Positions 1 through 10,638 of a stretch of 64,000 nucleotides of DNA are shown piece by piece. Under the pieces are notes generated by a model, which saw nothing but the letters and a program-made list of their open reading frames with translations, did no database searches and was not told the origin of the DNA. Each line of letters begins with the position of its first letter. Within the stretch, counting starts at the first letter, position 1. The DNA lies in assembly GCA_017302135.1 (NCBI GenBank), contig JAFLDZ010000002.1:186001-250000 (forward strand), written 5' to 3'. The position numbers were made by a program, and so were the translations under genes. The stretch comes from Lysobacterales bacterium (GTDB lineage Bacteria > Pseudomonadota > Gammaproteobacteria > Xanthomonadales > Xanthomonadaceae).

Positions 1-577
1 GCTGTTCGGCAGCGCGGGCGAAGTGCCGGAAGCCTTCCGCGACATCATCGAGGAGAAGATCGGCGGTCGCGGCAATGCGCCCTCGCCGCTCGACGACTAC
101 CGCCGGTTCTTCACGTTCGAGGTCAACATCCAGCAGGATGGCCGCGTCATCGGCACGCTCAGCGAACGCATGCGTTCGGGCTCCGGCGGCGAACACCGCG
201 CGCCGATGTACGTGATCGCGGGCGCTGCGCTGGCGGCGGCCTACGGCAAACGCGACGGTCAGCAGGGCGGGCTCGGTCTGATCATGCTGGACGAATTCGG
301 CGACAAGATCGACGCCCAGAACGCACGCGCCACCACGCAGTACCTGCGTTCGCTCGGCCTGCAGCTGATCCTGGCCGCGCCCGACACCGCGCAGGGCACG
401 CTCACCGGCGTGCTCGACAGCTATATCGAACTGTTCCGCGACGGCCCGCTGCTGCAGGTGGAACGCATCCGCGTGACCGACGCCGGTCGCGCGCTGCTGC
501 ACAGCGACCAGTTCGCGCTGCATCCGGAATTGTTGCAAGCGGAGATCGCGCGGATCGAAGCGGAGCGCACCGCGTGA
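1..577 (+). CDS. jetC: Wadjet SMC-like ATPase JetC, C-terminal end (5' truncated by window)
   Basis: Only the last ~190 codons are present; the reading frame is open from base 2. The visible part contains an ABC-type signature (SGSGGEHRAPMYV), a Walker B-like LIMLDEFGDKID followed by an Asn-Ala-Arg D-loop, and a switch region (LQLILAAPD). This is the closing half of an SMC/condensin-like head domain. The gene overlaps the next one by four bases (GTGA), and that next gene is a JetD nuclease. This pairing identifies the pair as the end of a Wadjet (JetABCD, MksBEFG/EptABCD-like) anti-plasmid system. In that system JetC is the loop-extruding ATPase that works with the kleisin JetA and the KITE protein JetB. 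jetA and jetB should lie upstream, outside the window. The family assignment rests on motifs plus context. Confidence 0.8.
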   Translation, partial: LFGSAGEVPEAFRDIIEEKIGGRGNAPSPLDDYRRFFTFEVNIQQDGRVIGTLSERMRSGSGGEHRAPMYVIAGAALAAAYGKRDGQQGGLGLIMLDEFGDKIDAQNARATTQYLRSLGLQLILAAPDTAQGTLTGVLDSYIELFRDGPLLQVERIRVTDAGRALLHSDQFALHPELLQAEIARIEAERTA

Positions 578-1773
578 GTCCCGCGCAGCAGGCGTTGATG
601 CGCTTGCTGCGCAGCGGCGAACGCGCGCGATCGCAGGCGAAGTCCGAAATGGTGTCGCTGCCGATGACAGCGGCCAAATGTCCCGAGTACGCCACGCTGC
701 GAACCTTGTGCGAGATCGAAACCTTCGACGCGGAGATCGCGCTCGCGGTACGCGCCGGTGCGATCGCTGTGGAGCGTGAGCGCTTCGGAGGCGAGCATCC
801 GCGTCTGCTGCGGCTGCAACTCGTCAGCCTCGAACGACTCGGTGCGCATCTGGATGTGGCTCTGCTCAGCACACGGGTGGCCGACGCCGACGCGCAGCTT
901 GCCGACAGCGCTGCGGCATTTCCGGTCGTGCATGAGGTGCTCGATGCCTGGGCGCGCGGTCGTCAGATCCGTGGTCATGGCCCCGATGCTGCGCGTGATA
1001 TCTCCGATGCCGCGAAGGCGGTGTTGGCCTGTCGCGGCGACGACACCCAGGAGCGACTGCTCCGGCGCGAGAGCGTCCGCATCTTCCGCGACAGCAAGCG
1101 ACTGGAAGCGCTGTCGCCGTGGCTCGACCTGCTGCTGACCGGCGAATTGACGGCATCGGGTCTGGACAACGCGCAGATATGGTCGGCGCTCGGCCTGCGT
1201 CGCGAACCGCAGCCGGTGCTGGTCGCAGGACAGGGATCAGCGATCCTGCCGCAGGCGGCCATCGCGCTGTGCCGGCCGTATCTCGGCCTCCCGGTCGACG
1301 CCGTGCGCACCATCGAAACACAGGCGCGCTACGTGCTGACCATCGAGAATCTCACCAGCTTCCACGACGCCGCGCGCGCATTGCCGAATGGCGAATTGCC
1401 CGGTAGCGATGCGCTGCTGATCTACACCGGCGGCATGCCCTCGCCGGCGTGGCGGGCCTTCTTCGCGCGCCTGCTCGGATCTTTGCCTGCGGATTGCAGG
1501 CTCTATCACTGGGGCGATATCGACGAAGGCGGTTTCAGGATCGCCGCGCAGCTCGCGATGGTCGCGAACGCCGATGGCAGACGCCTGTCGCCATGGCTGA
1601 TGTCGCCGCTGGATTTCGATATCGCTGCGCTGGGTGCGGAAGCGCCATCGGCCGCATGCCTGAAGAAAATGACGTACTGGGCCGACAAGGCCGGATGGCC
1701 GCAGATCGCGTCCGCACTGCAGCAGACACCGATCCGGATCGAACAGGAAGCCATCGATCCACGGTTCCCCTGA
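574..1773 (+). CDS. jetD: Wadjet nuclease JetD (DUF3322/DUF2220, Toprim-like)
   Basis: A 399-residue protein starting at a GTG that overlaps the jetC stop. The N-terminal half is the DNA-binding/arm part. The C-terminal half carries the DUF2220 Toprim-like motifs: TIENLTSFH around residues 257-264 (acidic Glu258) and HWGDIDEGGF around 312-321 (Asp315, Asp317), the expected metal ligands of a topoisomerase VI-like nickase. In Wadjet, JetD cleaves small circular DNA after the JetABC motor has reeled it in. The length is normal for JetD and all motif acids are intact, so the protein is probably active. It is the last gene of the operon; a repeat follows and then an oppositely oriented gene. Confidence 0.88.
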   Translation: MSPAQQALMRLLRSGERARSQAKSEMVSLPMTAAKCPEYATLRTLCEIETFDAEIALAVRAGAIAVERERFGGEHPRLLRLQLVSLERLGAHLDVALLSTRVADADAQLADSAAAFPVVHEVLDAWARGRQIRGHGPDAARDISDAAKAVLACRGDDTQERLLRRESVRIFRDSKRLEALSPWLDLLLTGELTASGLDNAQIWSALGLRREPQPVLVAGQGSAILPQAAIALCRPYLGLPVDAVRTIETQARYVLTIENLTSFHDAARALPNGELPGSDALLIYTGGMPSPAWRAFFARLLGSLPADCRLYHWGDIDEGGFRIAAQLAMVANADGRRLSPWLMSPLDFDIAALGAEAPSAACLKKMTYWADKAGWPQIASALQQTPIRIEQEAIDPRFP

Positions 1774-1811
1774 TGCTAATCGCGATAGAAAACCAAGTGC
1801 AGCGCCTGCCG

Positions 1812-1872
1812 CTCTCCTTCTCTCCGCATCGCGGGGAGAAGCTGGCGCGAAAGCGCCGGATGAGGGTCGAAC
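1812..1872. repeat. structured intergenic repeat with two hairpins
   Basis: Between jetD and the next gene there is an imperfect hairpin, CTTCTCTCC paired with GGGGAGAAG over a short GC loop. It is followed by GGCGC-GAAA-GCGCC, a stem with a stable tetraloop, and then ATGAGGGTCGAACC. Stretches of this kind are scattered in xanthomonad intergenic DNA. Here it could terminate the Wadjet transcript. No open reading frame fits. Confidence 0.5.
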
Positions 1873-1926
1873 CACGCAAGGCCGCAGACAGGCCGCTGGT
1901 GACCGACTCGGCGTACAAAAAAGCGC

Positions 1927-2358
1927 TCAAAAGCCTTTACAGACCTCCCACACCTCGGAATCGAGCTGACTGAGCAGTTCGAAATTGCGCTTCAGTCCGA
2001 CGCGATCGAGCGTTGCCTTGCGCTTCGCTTTCGCGGCCTGACACGGCGTCGGACCTGCCGCGCGGCGCGTGCCGCCGGTACGGACAATGGTCGCCTTGCC
2101 GCTGGAATGATTGCGACGATCCATCTCTTTCTGGATCGCCGCTGTGCGCGATGCGATCGCCGGATCTTCCGGTGTTGCCTCGTAGCGACGTACCGATGCG
2201 GTGCGTTGCTCGGGGGCACACGGCATGTTCTGGTAGCTCTTCCTGCCCTTGGCATCGATGCAGGTATGGATCTCCTGCGCGCTGGCCTGTGCTGCGGGCA
2301 TAAGACAGGCTGCGATCAACGCGAGCGTCGGCAGTCGAAGAAAAGCGTGGAACGGCAT
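1927..2358 (-). CDS. exported DUF4124-like small protein
   Basis: A 143-residue protein with a clear signal peptide (hydrophobic segment at residues 7-27, ending ASAQ). It is followed by IHTCIDAKGRKSYQNMPC, which resembles the short DUF4124 beta-motif (Y/C-W-x-D-A-x-G-x-x-x-Y). The remainder is basic and low in hydrophobicity, with three further cysteines (PTPCQAA, EVCKGF). Function is unknown; such proteins are common periplasmic orphans in gammaproteobacteria. It is transcribed alone, convergent with jetD. Confidence 0.65.
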   Translation of the reverse strand: MPFHAFLRLPTLALIAACLMPAAQASAQEIHTCIDAKGRKSYQNMPCAPEQRTASVRRYEATPEDPAIASRTAAIQKEMDRRNHSSGKATIVRTGGTRRAAGPTPCQAAKAKRKATLDRVGLKRNFELLSQLDSEVWEVCKGF

Positions 2359-2505
2359 GGGTGATGTCCTCGGCGAAAGCCGTGTCGTGGCGAGGACTCC
2401 ACGATAGGGATCATGCCGCAGACGGTCTGCCGGTCGTTTCCGGCAGGCACTGTCGGAAAACTCCGCATGCGCGCATCAGGCAAACAGGCGTCAGACAAGC
2501 ACGCG

Positions 2506-2904
2506 TCAGGTGATTTTCAGCCCCGAGGCCACCCGGGCACCCAGCCAGACCAGAGCGAGCCCGGCCACGAGCGTGATCGTGAGATAGCCGAACATCAGCC
2601 CGCTGCGCTGCGATCTGGCGTACAGCAGACATTCCAGCATCAGCGCCGAATAAGTGGTCAACGCGCCCAGCACGCCGACGATCAGGAATGCGCGCCAGTA
2701 CAGTGCGGATGGGCCTCGGCCTTCGAGCCAGATCGCGATGAAGCCGGCCGCGAACGAGCCGACGAGATTGACCGTGAGCGTGCCCCACGGAAAACCGCTG
2801 CCGAGCTGCCGCAGCAACACGCCGCCCAGCCAGAACCGCCCGACCGCGCCGAGCGCCCCGCCCATCGCAACCAGCAGCAGTTGCTGCCACCACTGCGCGA
2901 CCAT
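2506..2904 (-). CDS. crcB: fluoride channel CrcB/Fluc with altered Phe-box
   Basis: A 132-residue, four-helix membrane protein of normal Fluc length; two copies make an antiparallel dual-topology F- channel that protects the cytoplasm from fluoride. The start at MVAQWWQQ was chosen because it gives the expected N-terminal helix; longer readings in this frame add arginine-rich, non-family sequence. The GGALGAVGRFW motif (15-25), GTLTVNLVGS (41-50, with the conserved Asn46) and a third-helix motif are present. The third motif reads GALTTYSALML (80-90) instead of the usual G-G-L-T-T-F-S-T-F. Both pore-lining phenylalanines are therefore changed (Tyr85, Leu88). The gene lies 49 bases downstream of rarA. 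No fluoride riboswitch was seen before it. Confidence 0.88.
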   Translation of the reverse strand: MVAQWWQQLLLVAMGGALGAVGRFWLGGVLLRQLGSGFPWGTLTVNLVGSFAAGFIAIWLEGRGPSALYWRAFLIVGVLGALTTYSALMLECLLYARSQRSGLMFGYLTITLVAGLALVWLGARVASGLKIT

Positions 2905-2953
2905 CAGTCGATTCTCCGATTCGTCGGGTTGCGGGAAACCACAGGGACGGCAT

Positions 2954-4378
2954 TCATTCGGAAGCCCCGCCCTGTTCCGGTTTCGCCCGTCTCGCCTTGA
3001 TGCGGTCCGCGCGCAGCCGGTCGAGTTTGTCCTTGAGTTTGATCTCCAGCCCACGCTCGACCGGCTGGTAGTACACCCGTTCGCCCATCGCATCGGGGAA
3101 ACCGGTCTGTTCCAGCGCGACGCCACCCTCGGCATCGTGATCGTAGCGGTAGTCCTTGCCGTAGCCGATCTGCTTCATCAGCTTGGTCGGCGCATTGCGC
3201 AGATGCAGCGGCACGTCCTGGGTGCCGTATTCGACGACATCGCGCTTGGCTGCGCCGAAGGCTTTGTAGGCCGCGTTGGATTTGGCGGTGCTGGCCAGAT
3301 AGATCACCAACTGCGCCAGCGCAAGATCGCCTTCCGGGCTGCCCAGGCGGTCGAAAGTGTCCCAGGCGTCGATCGCCATTTGCAGCGCACGAGGATCGGC
3401 CAGCCCGATGTCCTCCACCGCCATGCGGGTCATGCGTCGGGCCAGATAGATCGGGTCGCAGCCGCCGTCGAGCATCCGCGCCAGCCAGTACAACGCCGCA
3501 TCGGGGTTCGAGCTGCGCACCGATTTGTGCAGCGCCGAGATCTGGTCGTAGAACTGCTCGCCGCCCTTGTCGAAACGCCGGGTGCGATCGGCCAGCACCT
3601 GTTCGAGGATCGTGCCGGTGATCGTTCCTGCGGTGCTGCGGTCATCGGCATCGCCTGCCCCGCTCTCACCGGCAAGTTCGGCGGCGATTTCCAGCAGGGT
3701 CAGGCCACGACGCACATCGCCGTCCGCCGCCGTGGCGATCAATTGCAGTTGTTCCGGCGCGATGCGCAGGCCACGACCGCCCAGCCCGTGTTCTTCATCG
3801 TCGAGCGCACGCTGCAGCGCAACCGCGATGTCGTCGGCCGACACCGCTTCCATCACATGCACGCGACAGCGCGACAGCAGCGCCGAATTCAGCTCGAACG
3901 ATGGATTTTCGGTGGTGGCGCCGACGAACAGGATCGTGCCGCGCTCGATATGCGGCAGGAACGCGTCCTGCTGGGTCTTGTTGAAGCGGTGCACCTCGTC
4001 CACGAACAGTACCGTGCGCCGGCCATCGGCAAAGCGATGCGCGGCTTCGGCCAGGACCAGCCGCACCTCGGGCAGGCCGGCGAGTACGGCCGAGATCGCC
4101 TTGAACTCGGCATCCGCGTAGTGGGCCAGCAGCAGTGCGAGCGTGGTCTTGCCGCAGCCGGGCGGGCCCCACAGGATCATCGAATGCACATGGCCGGTTT
4201 CGATCGACTTGCGCAATGCGGTATCCGGCGCCAGCAGCCGGCGCTGGCCGACCATCTCGTCGAGCGTGCGCGGACGCATGCGCTCGGCGAGCGGGCGCAG
4301 GGCATCGCGATCGACCGCGAGCAGGTCGCGGTCGTCGAGCAGACTGGCATTGGAGGGTGGCGTGCCTGGCCGGGCCAC
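2954..4378 (-). CDS. rarA: replication-associated recombination ATPase RarA/MgsA
   Basis: An AAA+ clamp-loader-like ATPase that acts at stalled replication forks. Visible motifs are WGPPGCGKTT (Walker A), LFVDEVHRFNKTQQD (Walker B), GATTENPSFELNSALLSRCRV (sensor 1 and arginine finger) and the C-terminal tetramerisation part (YGKDYRYDHD, YYQPVERGLE). The frame is open further upstream, but the extra residues are arginine-rich and overlap the neighbour. The GTG at 4378 (VARPGTPPS) gives a normal ~474-residue protein, so I prefer it; the exact start is uncertain. The gene is followed closely by crcB. Confidence 0.9.
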   Translation of the reverse strand: MARPGTPPSNASLLDDRDLLAVDRDALRPLAERMRPRTLDEMVGQRRLLAPDTALRKSIETGHVHSMILWGPPGCGKTTLALLLAHYADAEFKAISAVLAGLPEVRLVLAEAAHRFADGRRTVLFVDEVHRFNKTQQDAFLPHIERGTILFVGATTENPSFELNSALLSRCRVHVMEAVSADDIAVALQRALDDEEHGLGGRGLRIAPEQLQLIATAADGDVRRGLTLLEIAAELAGESGAGDADDRSTAGTITGTILEQVLADRTRRFDKGGEQFYDQISALHKSVRSSNPDAALYWLARMLDGGCDPIYLARRMTRMAVEDIGLADPRALQMAIDAWDTFDRLGSPEGDLALAQLVIYLASTAKSNAAYKAFGAAKRDVVEYGTQDVPLHLRNAPTKLMKQIGYGKDYRYDHDAEGGVALEQTGFPDAMGERVYYQPVERGLEIKLKDKLDRLRADRIKARRAKPEQGGASE

Positions 4379-4439
4379 GAGTCGGGCATCGTGAGGAATG
4401 ATCGGCAACCTTAGCAGGCGCGGGTCGGTACCTGCTCGT

Positions 4440-5138
4440 TCAGCGGCTGCCGATCGGAGCAGGCGACGCCGGCGGCGGCGTGCCATCGAGCGTGTAGCTC
4501 ACGCGCAGCCAGGCGTTCTGTTCGCGGTCGTAGAGCGCCTCGACCCTCGCTGGCGCGGTGCCGTCGATGCCGAAGTCGGCAATGCCGTCGGCGTCGATGC
4601 GCAGATAGCGGGTGCCCGCTTCGATGGTGTCGATCCGGTCCAACTGCAGCCGTACCTGCTGGTAGCCGAATTCCACCCCAAGCATGCCGACCACGCGGTC
4701 GTCCAGCTCGCGCACGAGTTTCGAATCGTTGGGTAACGTGCGGCCGCCCGGGCCGACGGTGCCGATGCTGAGTTCGGGATAGCCGGCACTTTCCAGAATC
4801 GCGTCGTAGAGCGTGCTGAAACGGAAGCCGATCCAGTCCTGCGCCGTGTCGATCTGCAGTTCGCCCTGCCCCCTGACCAGACGGTCGCGCAGGCTGGTGA
4901 CCTGCACATCGACGTGTTTCAACTTGATCTTCACCGGCCGATCGCCGAGCTGTTCGGACAGTGCGCCGACCAGCGAAGCCGCGACCACGCCGTCGAGGGT
5001 CTCGCGTTCGTGCGCGAGTGCATCTTGCGAAGATTGCGGCATCGGCGACGCCGGACTGGGTGCCGTCGCCATGACGGTCGAGGTCGCGAGGCACAAGGCC
5101 ACGGCGAGAGGCCATGCGCAGAGCCGTGAATCAGTCAT
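4440..5138 (-). CDS. exported protein of unknown function
   Basis: A 232-residue protein beginning MTDSRLCAW with a signal peptide cut near VMATA. The mature part has regular alternating beta-strand segments (VKIKLKHVDVQVTSL, LRIDADGIADFGIDG, AWLRVSYTLDG) and no cysteine. No catalytic motif is recognised. It lies between lolA (51 bases upstream) and rarA, in the same direction, so it is probably co-transcribed with lolA. A longer start at 5189 would overlap the lolA stop but would lose the signal peptide at the N terminus. Function unknown. Confidence 0.7.
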   Translation of the reverse strand: MTDSRLCAWPLAVALCLATSTVMATAPSPASPMPQSSQDALAHERETLDGVVAASLVGALSEQLGDRPVKIKLKHVDVQVTSLRDRLVRGQGELQIDTAQDWIGFRFSTLYDAILESAGYPELSIGTVGPGGRTLPNDSKLVRELDDRVVGMLGVEFGYQQVRLQLDRIDTIEAGTRYLRIDADGIADFGIDGTAPARVEALYDREQNAWLRVSYTLDGTPPPASPAPIGSR

Positions 5139-5188
5139 GCCGCGAACAACGTGGAAAGCGGCCGGACGCGGACCGGCAACGACCGCCA

Positions 5189-5803
5189 TCACTGGGCGCC
5201 CACCACATCCACGCCTTTCGGTGGTGTGAAATTGAAAGTCCTGGCGGTGAACGCGGGATTGCGTTTCCAGCTGCTGAAGCTGATCTCGGTCCGCTGGCCC
5301 AGCGCGTCGAGGATCTGCATGCGTGCAAGTCCATTTTTGTCGAAGCCGAGCCGCGCATTCTGGAAGCCGGCGTTTTCGTCCTGCTTCGGCGTGAGTTCGA
5401 GCCATTCCAGACCGTCCTTCTGACCGGCGTCCTTGACCTTGAAATCGCGATCGAGCCGCTGCGGGTCGATCAGCGCGGCGAGCGGACTGTTCTGCTCCTC
5501 CGCGCCCTGCGGACGCACGCTGACCTGTTTCAGATCGGGGTCGTACACCCAGACCTTCTTGCCGTCGGCAACGATCAGCTGCGGATAGGGTTTGAGGTAT
5601 TCCCAGCGGAACAATCGTGGCGCGGACAGCGCGACCCGGCCGGAGGAGGTTTCCTTGCGCTTGCCCTTGCTGTCGAACACCTGCTGGCTGAACTGGCCGT
5701 CGAGGCCATTCAGACCTTTGGTGAAGCTATCGAGCGATTCGCGTCCGCTGGCATGGACCGAAGCGCACGAGAACAGAAAAAATGCGGTCAAGAGACGAAG
5801 CAT
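5189..5803 (-). CDS. lolA: outer-membrane lipoprotein carrier LolA
   Basis: A 204-residue periplasmic chaperone that takes lipoproteins from LolCDE to LolB. It has a signal peptide (MLRLLTAFFLFSCASVHA) and the classic LolA body: LDGQFSQQVFDSKG, GRVALSAPRLFRWEYLKPYPQLIVADGKKVWVYDPDLKQVSVRP, and a C-terminal TFNFTPPKGVDVV strand. The start at 5803 was preferred to an upstream ATG because it puts the signal peptide at the N terminus. It sits directly downstream of ftsK, the ftsK-lolA-rarA order seen in many gammaproteobacteria. Confidence 0.95.
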   Translation of the reverse strand: MLRLLTAFFLFSCASVHASGRESLDSFTKGLNGLDGQFSQQVFDSKGKRKETSSGRVALSAPRLFRWEYLKPYPQLIVADGKKVWVYDPDLKQVSVRPQGAEEQNSPLAALIDPQRLDRDFKVKDAGQKDGLEWLELTPKQDENAGFQNARLGFDKNGLARMQILDALGQRTEISFSSWKRNPAFTARTFNFTPPKGVDVVGAQ

Positions 5804-5883
5804 GATGGTCACGAGGTGAGGCCCGATGAACGATGCCGGAAGTCTGAACGGCGCATGCTGAACGTGGATTCGCCGCAGGTGGT

Positions 5884-8238
5884 TCACCTCGGCGGCGGCG
5901 GCGCGATCACCGTGCGGTCGCCGTTGTGTTCAGGCGGCGAGACCACGCCCGCCGCTTCCATCGCTTCGACCAGTCGCGCGGCGCGGTTGTAGCCGATCTT
6001 CAGCCTGCGCTGCACGCCCGAGATCGACGCGCGGCGGCTTTCGGTCACGATCTTCACCGCTTCGTCGTACAGCGGATCGCTCTCGTCTCCGCCACCACCG
6101 CCGGTTTCGGGCAGGCCGGTGGGACCGACGACCACGCCATCGCCCATCGTCTGGATTTCCTCGAGCACGCCTTCCACGTAGTCGGGGGCGCCGCCGGTCT
6201 GCCTGAGATGTTCGACCACGCGATGCACTTCCTCGTCGCTGACGAACGCACCGTGAACGCGTTCGGGCAGCGCCGTGCCGGGCGGAAGATACAGCATGTC
6301 GCCGTGGCCCAGCAGCGTCTCCGCACCGGACTGGTCGAGGATGGTGCGCGAGTCGATCTTGCTCGACACCTGGAACGCGATGCGGGTCGGGATATTGGCC
6401 TTGATCAGACCGGTGATGACATCCACCGACGGGCGCTGGGTGGCGAGGATCAGATGGATGCCGGCGGCGCGGGCCTTCTGCGCCAGCCGGGCGATGAGTT
6501 CTTCGACCTTCTTGCCGACGATCATCATCATGTCGGCGAATTCGTCGATGAAGATGACGATGAACGGCATCGGCTCCAGCGTGGGCGGCGCTTCCTGCAG
6601 CTCGGGATTCGGACGGAACAGCGGGTCCAGCATCGGCTGGCCGGCGTCCTGCGCGTCCTTCACCTTCTTGTTGAAGCCGGCGAGATTGCGCACACCGACC
6701 GCGCTCATGAGTTTGTAGCGGCGCTCCATCTCGGCCACGCACCAGCGCAGACCGTTCGCCGCTTCCTTCATATCGGTGACGACCGGCGCCAGCAGATGCG
6801 GGATGCCCTGATAGACGCTGAGCTCCAGCATCTTCGGGTCGATCATCAGCATCCGCAGCTCTTTCGCACTGGCCTTGTACAACAGCGACAGCACCATCGC
6901 GTTGACCGCAACGGATTTGCCCGAGCCGGTGGTGCCCGCGACCAGCAGATGCGGCATGCGCGCGAGATCGGCGACCGTCGGCCGCCCGGCGATGTCCTTG
7001 CCCAGCGCCAGGGTCAGCGGGCTCGCGGACTTGTCGTATTCCTTGGAGCGCAGCAGTTCGCTGAGATAGATCATCTCGCGCTTGGTGTTCGGCGTTTCCA
7101 GACCGATCACCGACTTGCCCGGAATCACGTCGACCACGCGCACCGACTTCACGCTGAGCCCGCGGGCGATGTCCTTGTCGAGCGAACTGATCTGGCTGAC
7201 CTTCACGCCCGGCGCCGGCTCGATCTCGAAGCGGGTGATCACCGGCCCGGGGTATGCGCCGACCACCTGGGCCTCGATCCGGAAATCCTTCAGCTTGAAC
7301 TCGATCTGGCGCGAGATCGTTTCCAGCGTGTCCTCGTCGTAGCCCTTGGGCTGCGGCTTGGGGTCGTCCAGCAGCGACAGCGGCGGAATGCCGGACCCAT
7401 CGGCGACGTGGAACAGCGGAATCTGCTGCTCGCGCTTGGCGCGCTCGCTCTTTTCGACAACCGGCGCGGGCGGCGGCTCGATCTTCACCGGCTCGCGCTT
7501 GGCGCGCTTCTCGGTATCGACCTTGCGCACTTCCTCGCGCTCTTCGCGCATGGCCCGCACCTGCTGCCACTCGGCCGCCTGCTGCGTGCCCTTGCGGAAC
7601 AGCGGCGGAATCTTCAACGCCAGCGCGCCGATGCGGTCCATCACCGCCAACCACGACAGGCCGGTGGCCAGGGTGATCGAAATCAGCAGCAGCGCGATCA
7701 GGAAGAGATTCACCCCGACCGGGCCGAACCCACGGAACAGCGAATCGCCGACCAGACGACCGAGGATGCCGCCCGCCCCCGCCGAGAAATCCGGCGCCGC
7801 ACCGATCTTGACGTAGAGCAGGCCGGTGGCCGCGACCAGAAAACCCACGATCCCGACCAGCCGCAATGCCGGCCCCAGATCCGCGTCGCCATCGCCATCG
7901 CTGTCCATCCCGAACAGCGCGATCCAGGCGATCGCCCCGAGAATCAGCGGCAGCAGAAAGGCGACGTAACCGCACAGGTAGAGCAGGACATCGGCCAGCC
8001 ACGCCCCGACCCGGCCGCCCGCGTTCTGCAGCGGCGCGGTCACGCTGCCGGAATGCGACCAGCCCGGGTCCGCAGGCGAAAAAGTGAACAGGCAGACCAG
8101 CAGGTACAGCAGGAACGGCGCGATCATGATCAACGCGATATCGCGCACCAGCCGCTGCCTGAACGGACTCGCTTTGGGAGTCTCGGCCACGGCGGCGCGA
8201 CGGGGTTTGCTGCTGCGGTCGGAAAGCTCGCGTGCCAC
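5884..8238 (-). CDS. ftsK: DNA translocase FtsK
   Basis: A 784-residue septum-anchored DNA pump for chromosome dimer resolution. Four to five membrane helices lie between residues ~33 and 210. A short charged linker follows ([19 protein letters not shown]), much shorter than in E. coli. Then come the motor domain, with Walker A GTTGSGKS near 435 and Walker [12 protein letters not shown] near 560, and a C-terminal gamma winged helix (from ~720: [34 protein letters not shown]) that reads KOPS sites and activates XerCD. All functional parts are intact. The gene is the head of the ftsK-lolA-orf-rarA-crcB run. Confidence 0.97.
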   Translation of the reverse strand: MARELSDRSSKPRRAAVAETPKASPFRQRLVRDIALIMIAPFLLYLLVCLFTFSPADPGWSHSGSVTAPLQNAGGRVGAWLADVLLYLCGYVAFLLPLILGAIAWIALFGMDSDGDGDADLGPALRLVGIVGFLVAATGLLYVKIGAAPDFSAGAGGILGRLVGDSLFRGFGPVGVNLFLIALLLISITLATGLSWLAVMDRIGALALKIPPLFRKGTQQAAEWQQVRAMREEREEVRKVDTEKRAKREPVKIEPPPAPVVEKSERAKREQQIPLFHVADGSGIPPLSLLDDPKPQPKGYDEDTLETISRQIEFKLKDFRIEAQVVGAYPGPVITRFEIEPAPGVKVSQISSLDKDIARGLSVKSVRVVDVIPGKSVIGLETPNTKREMIYLSELLRSKEYDKSASPLTLALGKDIAGRPTVADLARMPHLLVAGTTGSGKSVAVNAMVLSLLYKASAKELRMLMIDPKMLELSVYQGIPHLLAPVVTDMKEAANGLRWCVAEMERRYKLMSAVGVRNLAGFNKKVKDAQDAGQPMLDPLFRPNPELQEAPPTLEPMPFIVIFIDEFADMMMIVGKKVEELIARLAQKARAAGIHLILATQRPSVDVITGLIKANIPTRIAFQVSSKIDSRTILDQSGAETLLGHGDMLYLPPGTALPERVHGAFVSDEEVHRVVEHLRQTGGAPDYVEGVLEEIQTMGDGVVVGPTGLPETGGGGGDESDPLYDEAVKIVTESRRASISGVQRRLKIGYNRAARLVEAMEAAGVVSPPEHNGDRTVIAPPPPR

Positions 8239-8384
8239 CGTGTCCGGATACCTGAGAAAGTGCGTCTAGGGGGCTGATCTTACAGGCATCTTCGATGCTG
8301 CACGAGATCATTCGGCGGGACTTCGGGCGGGATTTCGTGCTGCCTACAGGCTACGATGCACGGCTTATTCCTTCATTGCCACTT

Positions 8385-10200
<1,816 letters not shown>

Positions 10201-10206
10201 TCGACC

Positions 10207-10638
10207 ATGCTGCGGATCAGCGCGGATTTCGACGATCTCGATCTCGCACTGATCCACGGTTATTTGTCCGGCGAGTCCTACTGGGCCGCCGGTATCCCGG
10301 TTGAGACACTGGATCGCGCATTGCGGAACTCGATCTGCTGCAGCGGTCACCTCGATGGCCGCCAGGTCGCGTTCGGACGTGCGATCACCGATCAGGCGAC
10401 GTTCGCCTACCTCGCCGATGTCTTCGTGCTGCCGCAGTATCGTGGCCGCGGCTACGGTCGCGCCATCGTCGAAGCGTTGATGGCCGACCCGCGCCTGCAG
10501 GGACTGCGCCGCTGGCATCTCGTCACCCGCGACATGCAGTCGCTGTACGCGAAACTCGGCTTCACGCCGCTGTCGCAGCCGGAGCGGCATATGCAGAAGC
10601 ATGATCCGGATGTCTATCGCTCACCGCGACGCGAATGA
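10207..10638 (+). CDS. GNAT-family N-acetyltransferase
   Basis: A 143-residue GNAT protein. The acetyl-CoA loop VLPQYRGRGYGRAIVEALM (R/Q-x-x-G-x-G/A) is intact, preceded by the FAYLADVFV strand and followed by the LVTRDMQSLYAKLGFTPL C-terminal signature (Tyr general acid position, then GF). The substrate cannot be read from sequence. The gene starts 6 bases after trxB and overlaps the next gene by four bases (ATGA), so it is translationally coupled. Confidence 0.85.
   Translation: MLRISADFDDLDLALIHGYLSGESYWAAGIPVETLDRALRNSICCSGHLDGRQVAFGRAITDQATFAYLADVFVLPQYRGRGYGRAIVEALMADPRLQGLRRWHLVTRDMQSLYAKLGFTPLSQPERHMQKHDPDVYRSPRRE

Noticed and set aside
2905..2953. Fluoride riboswitch before crcB
   Set aside because: Only 49 bases separate it from rarA and no pseudoknot-like conserved core is visible.
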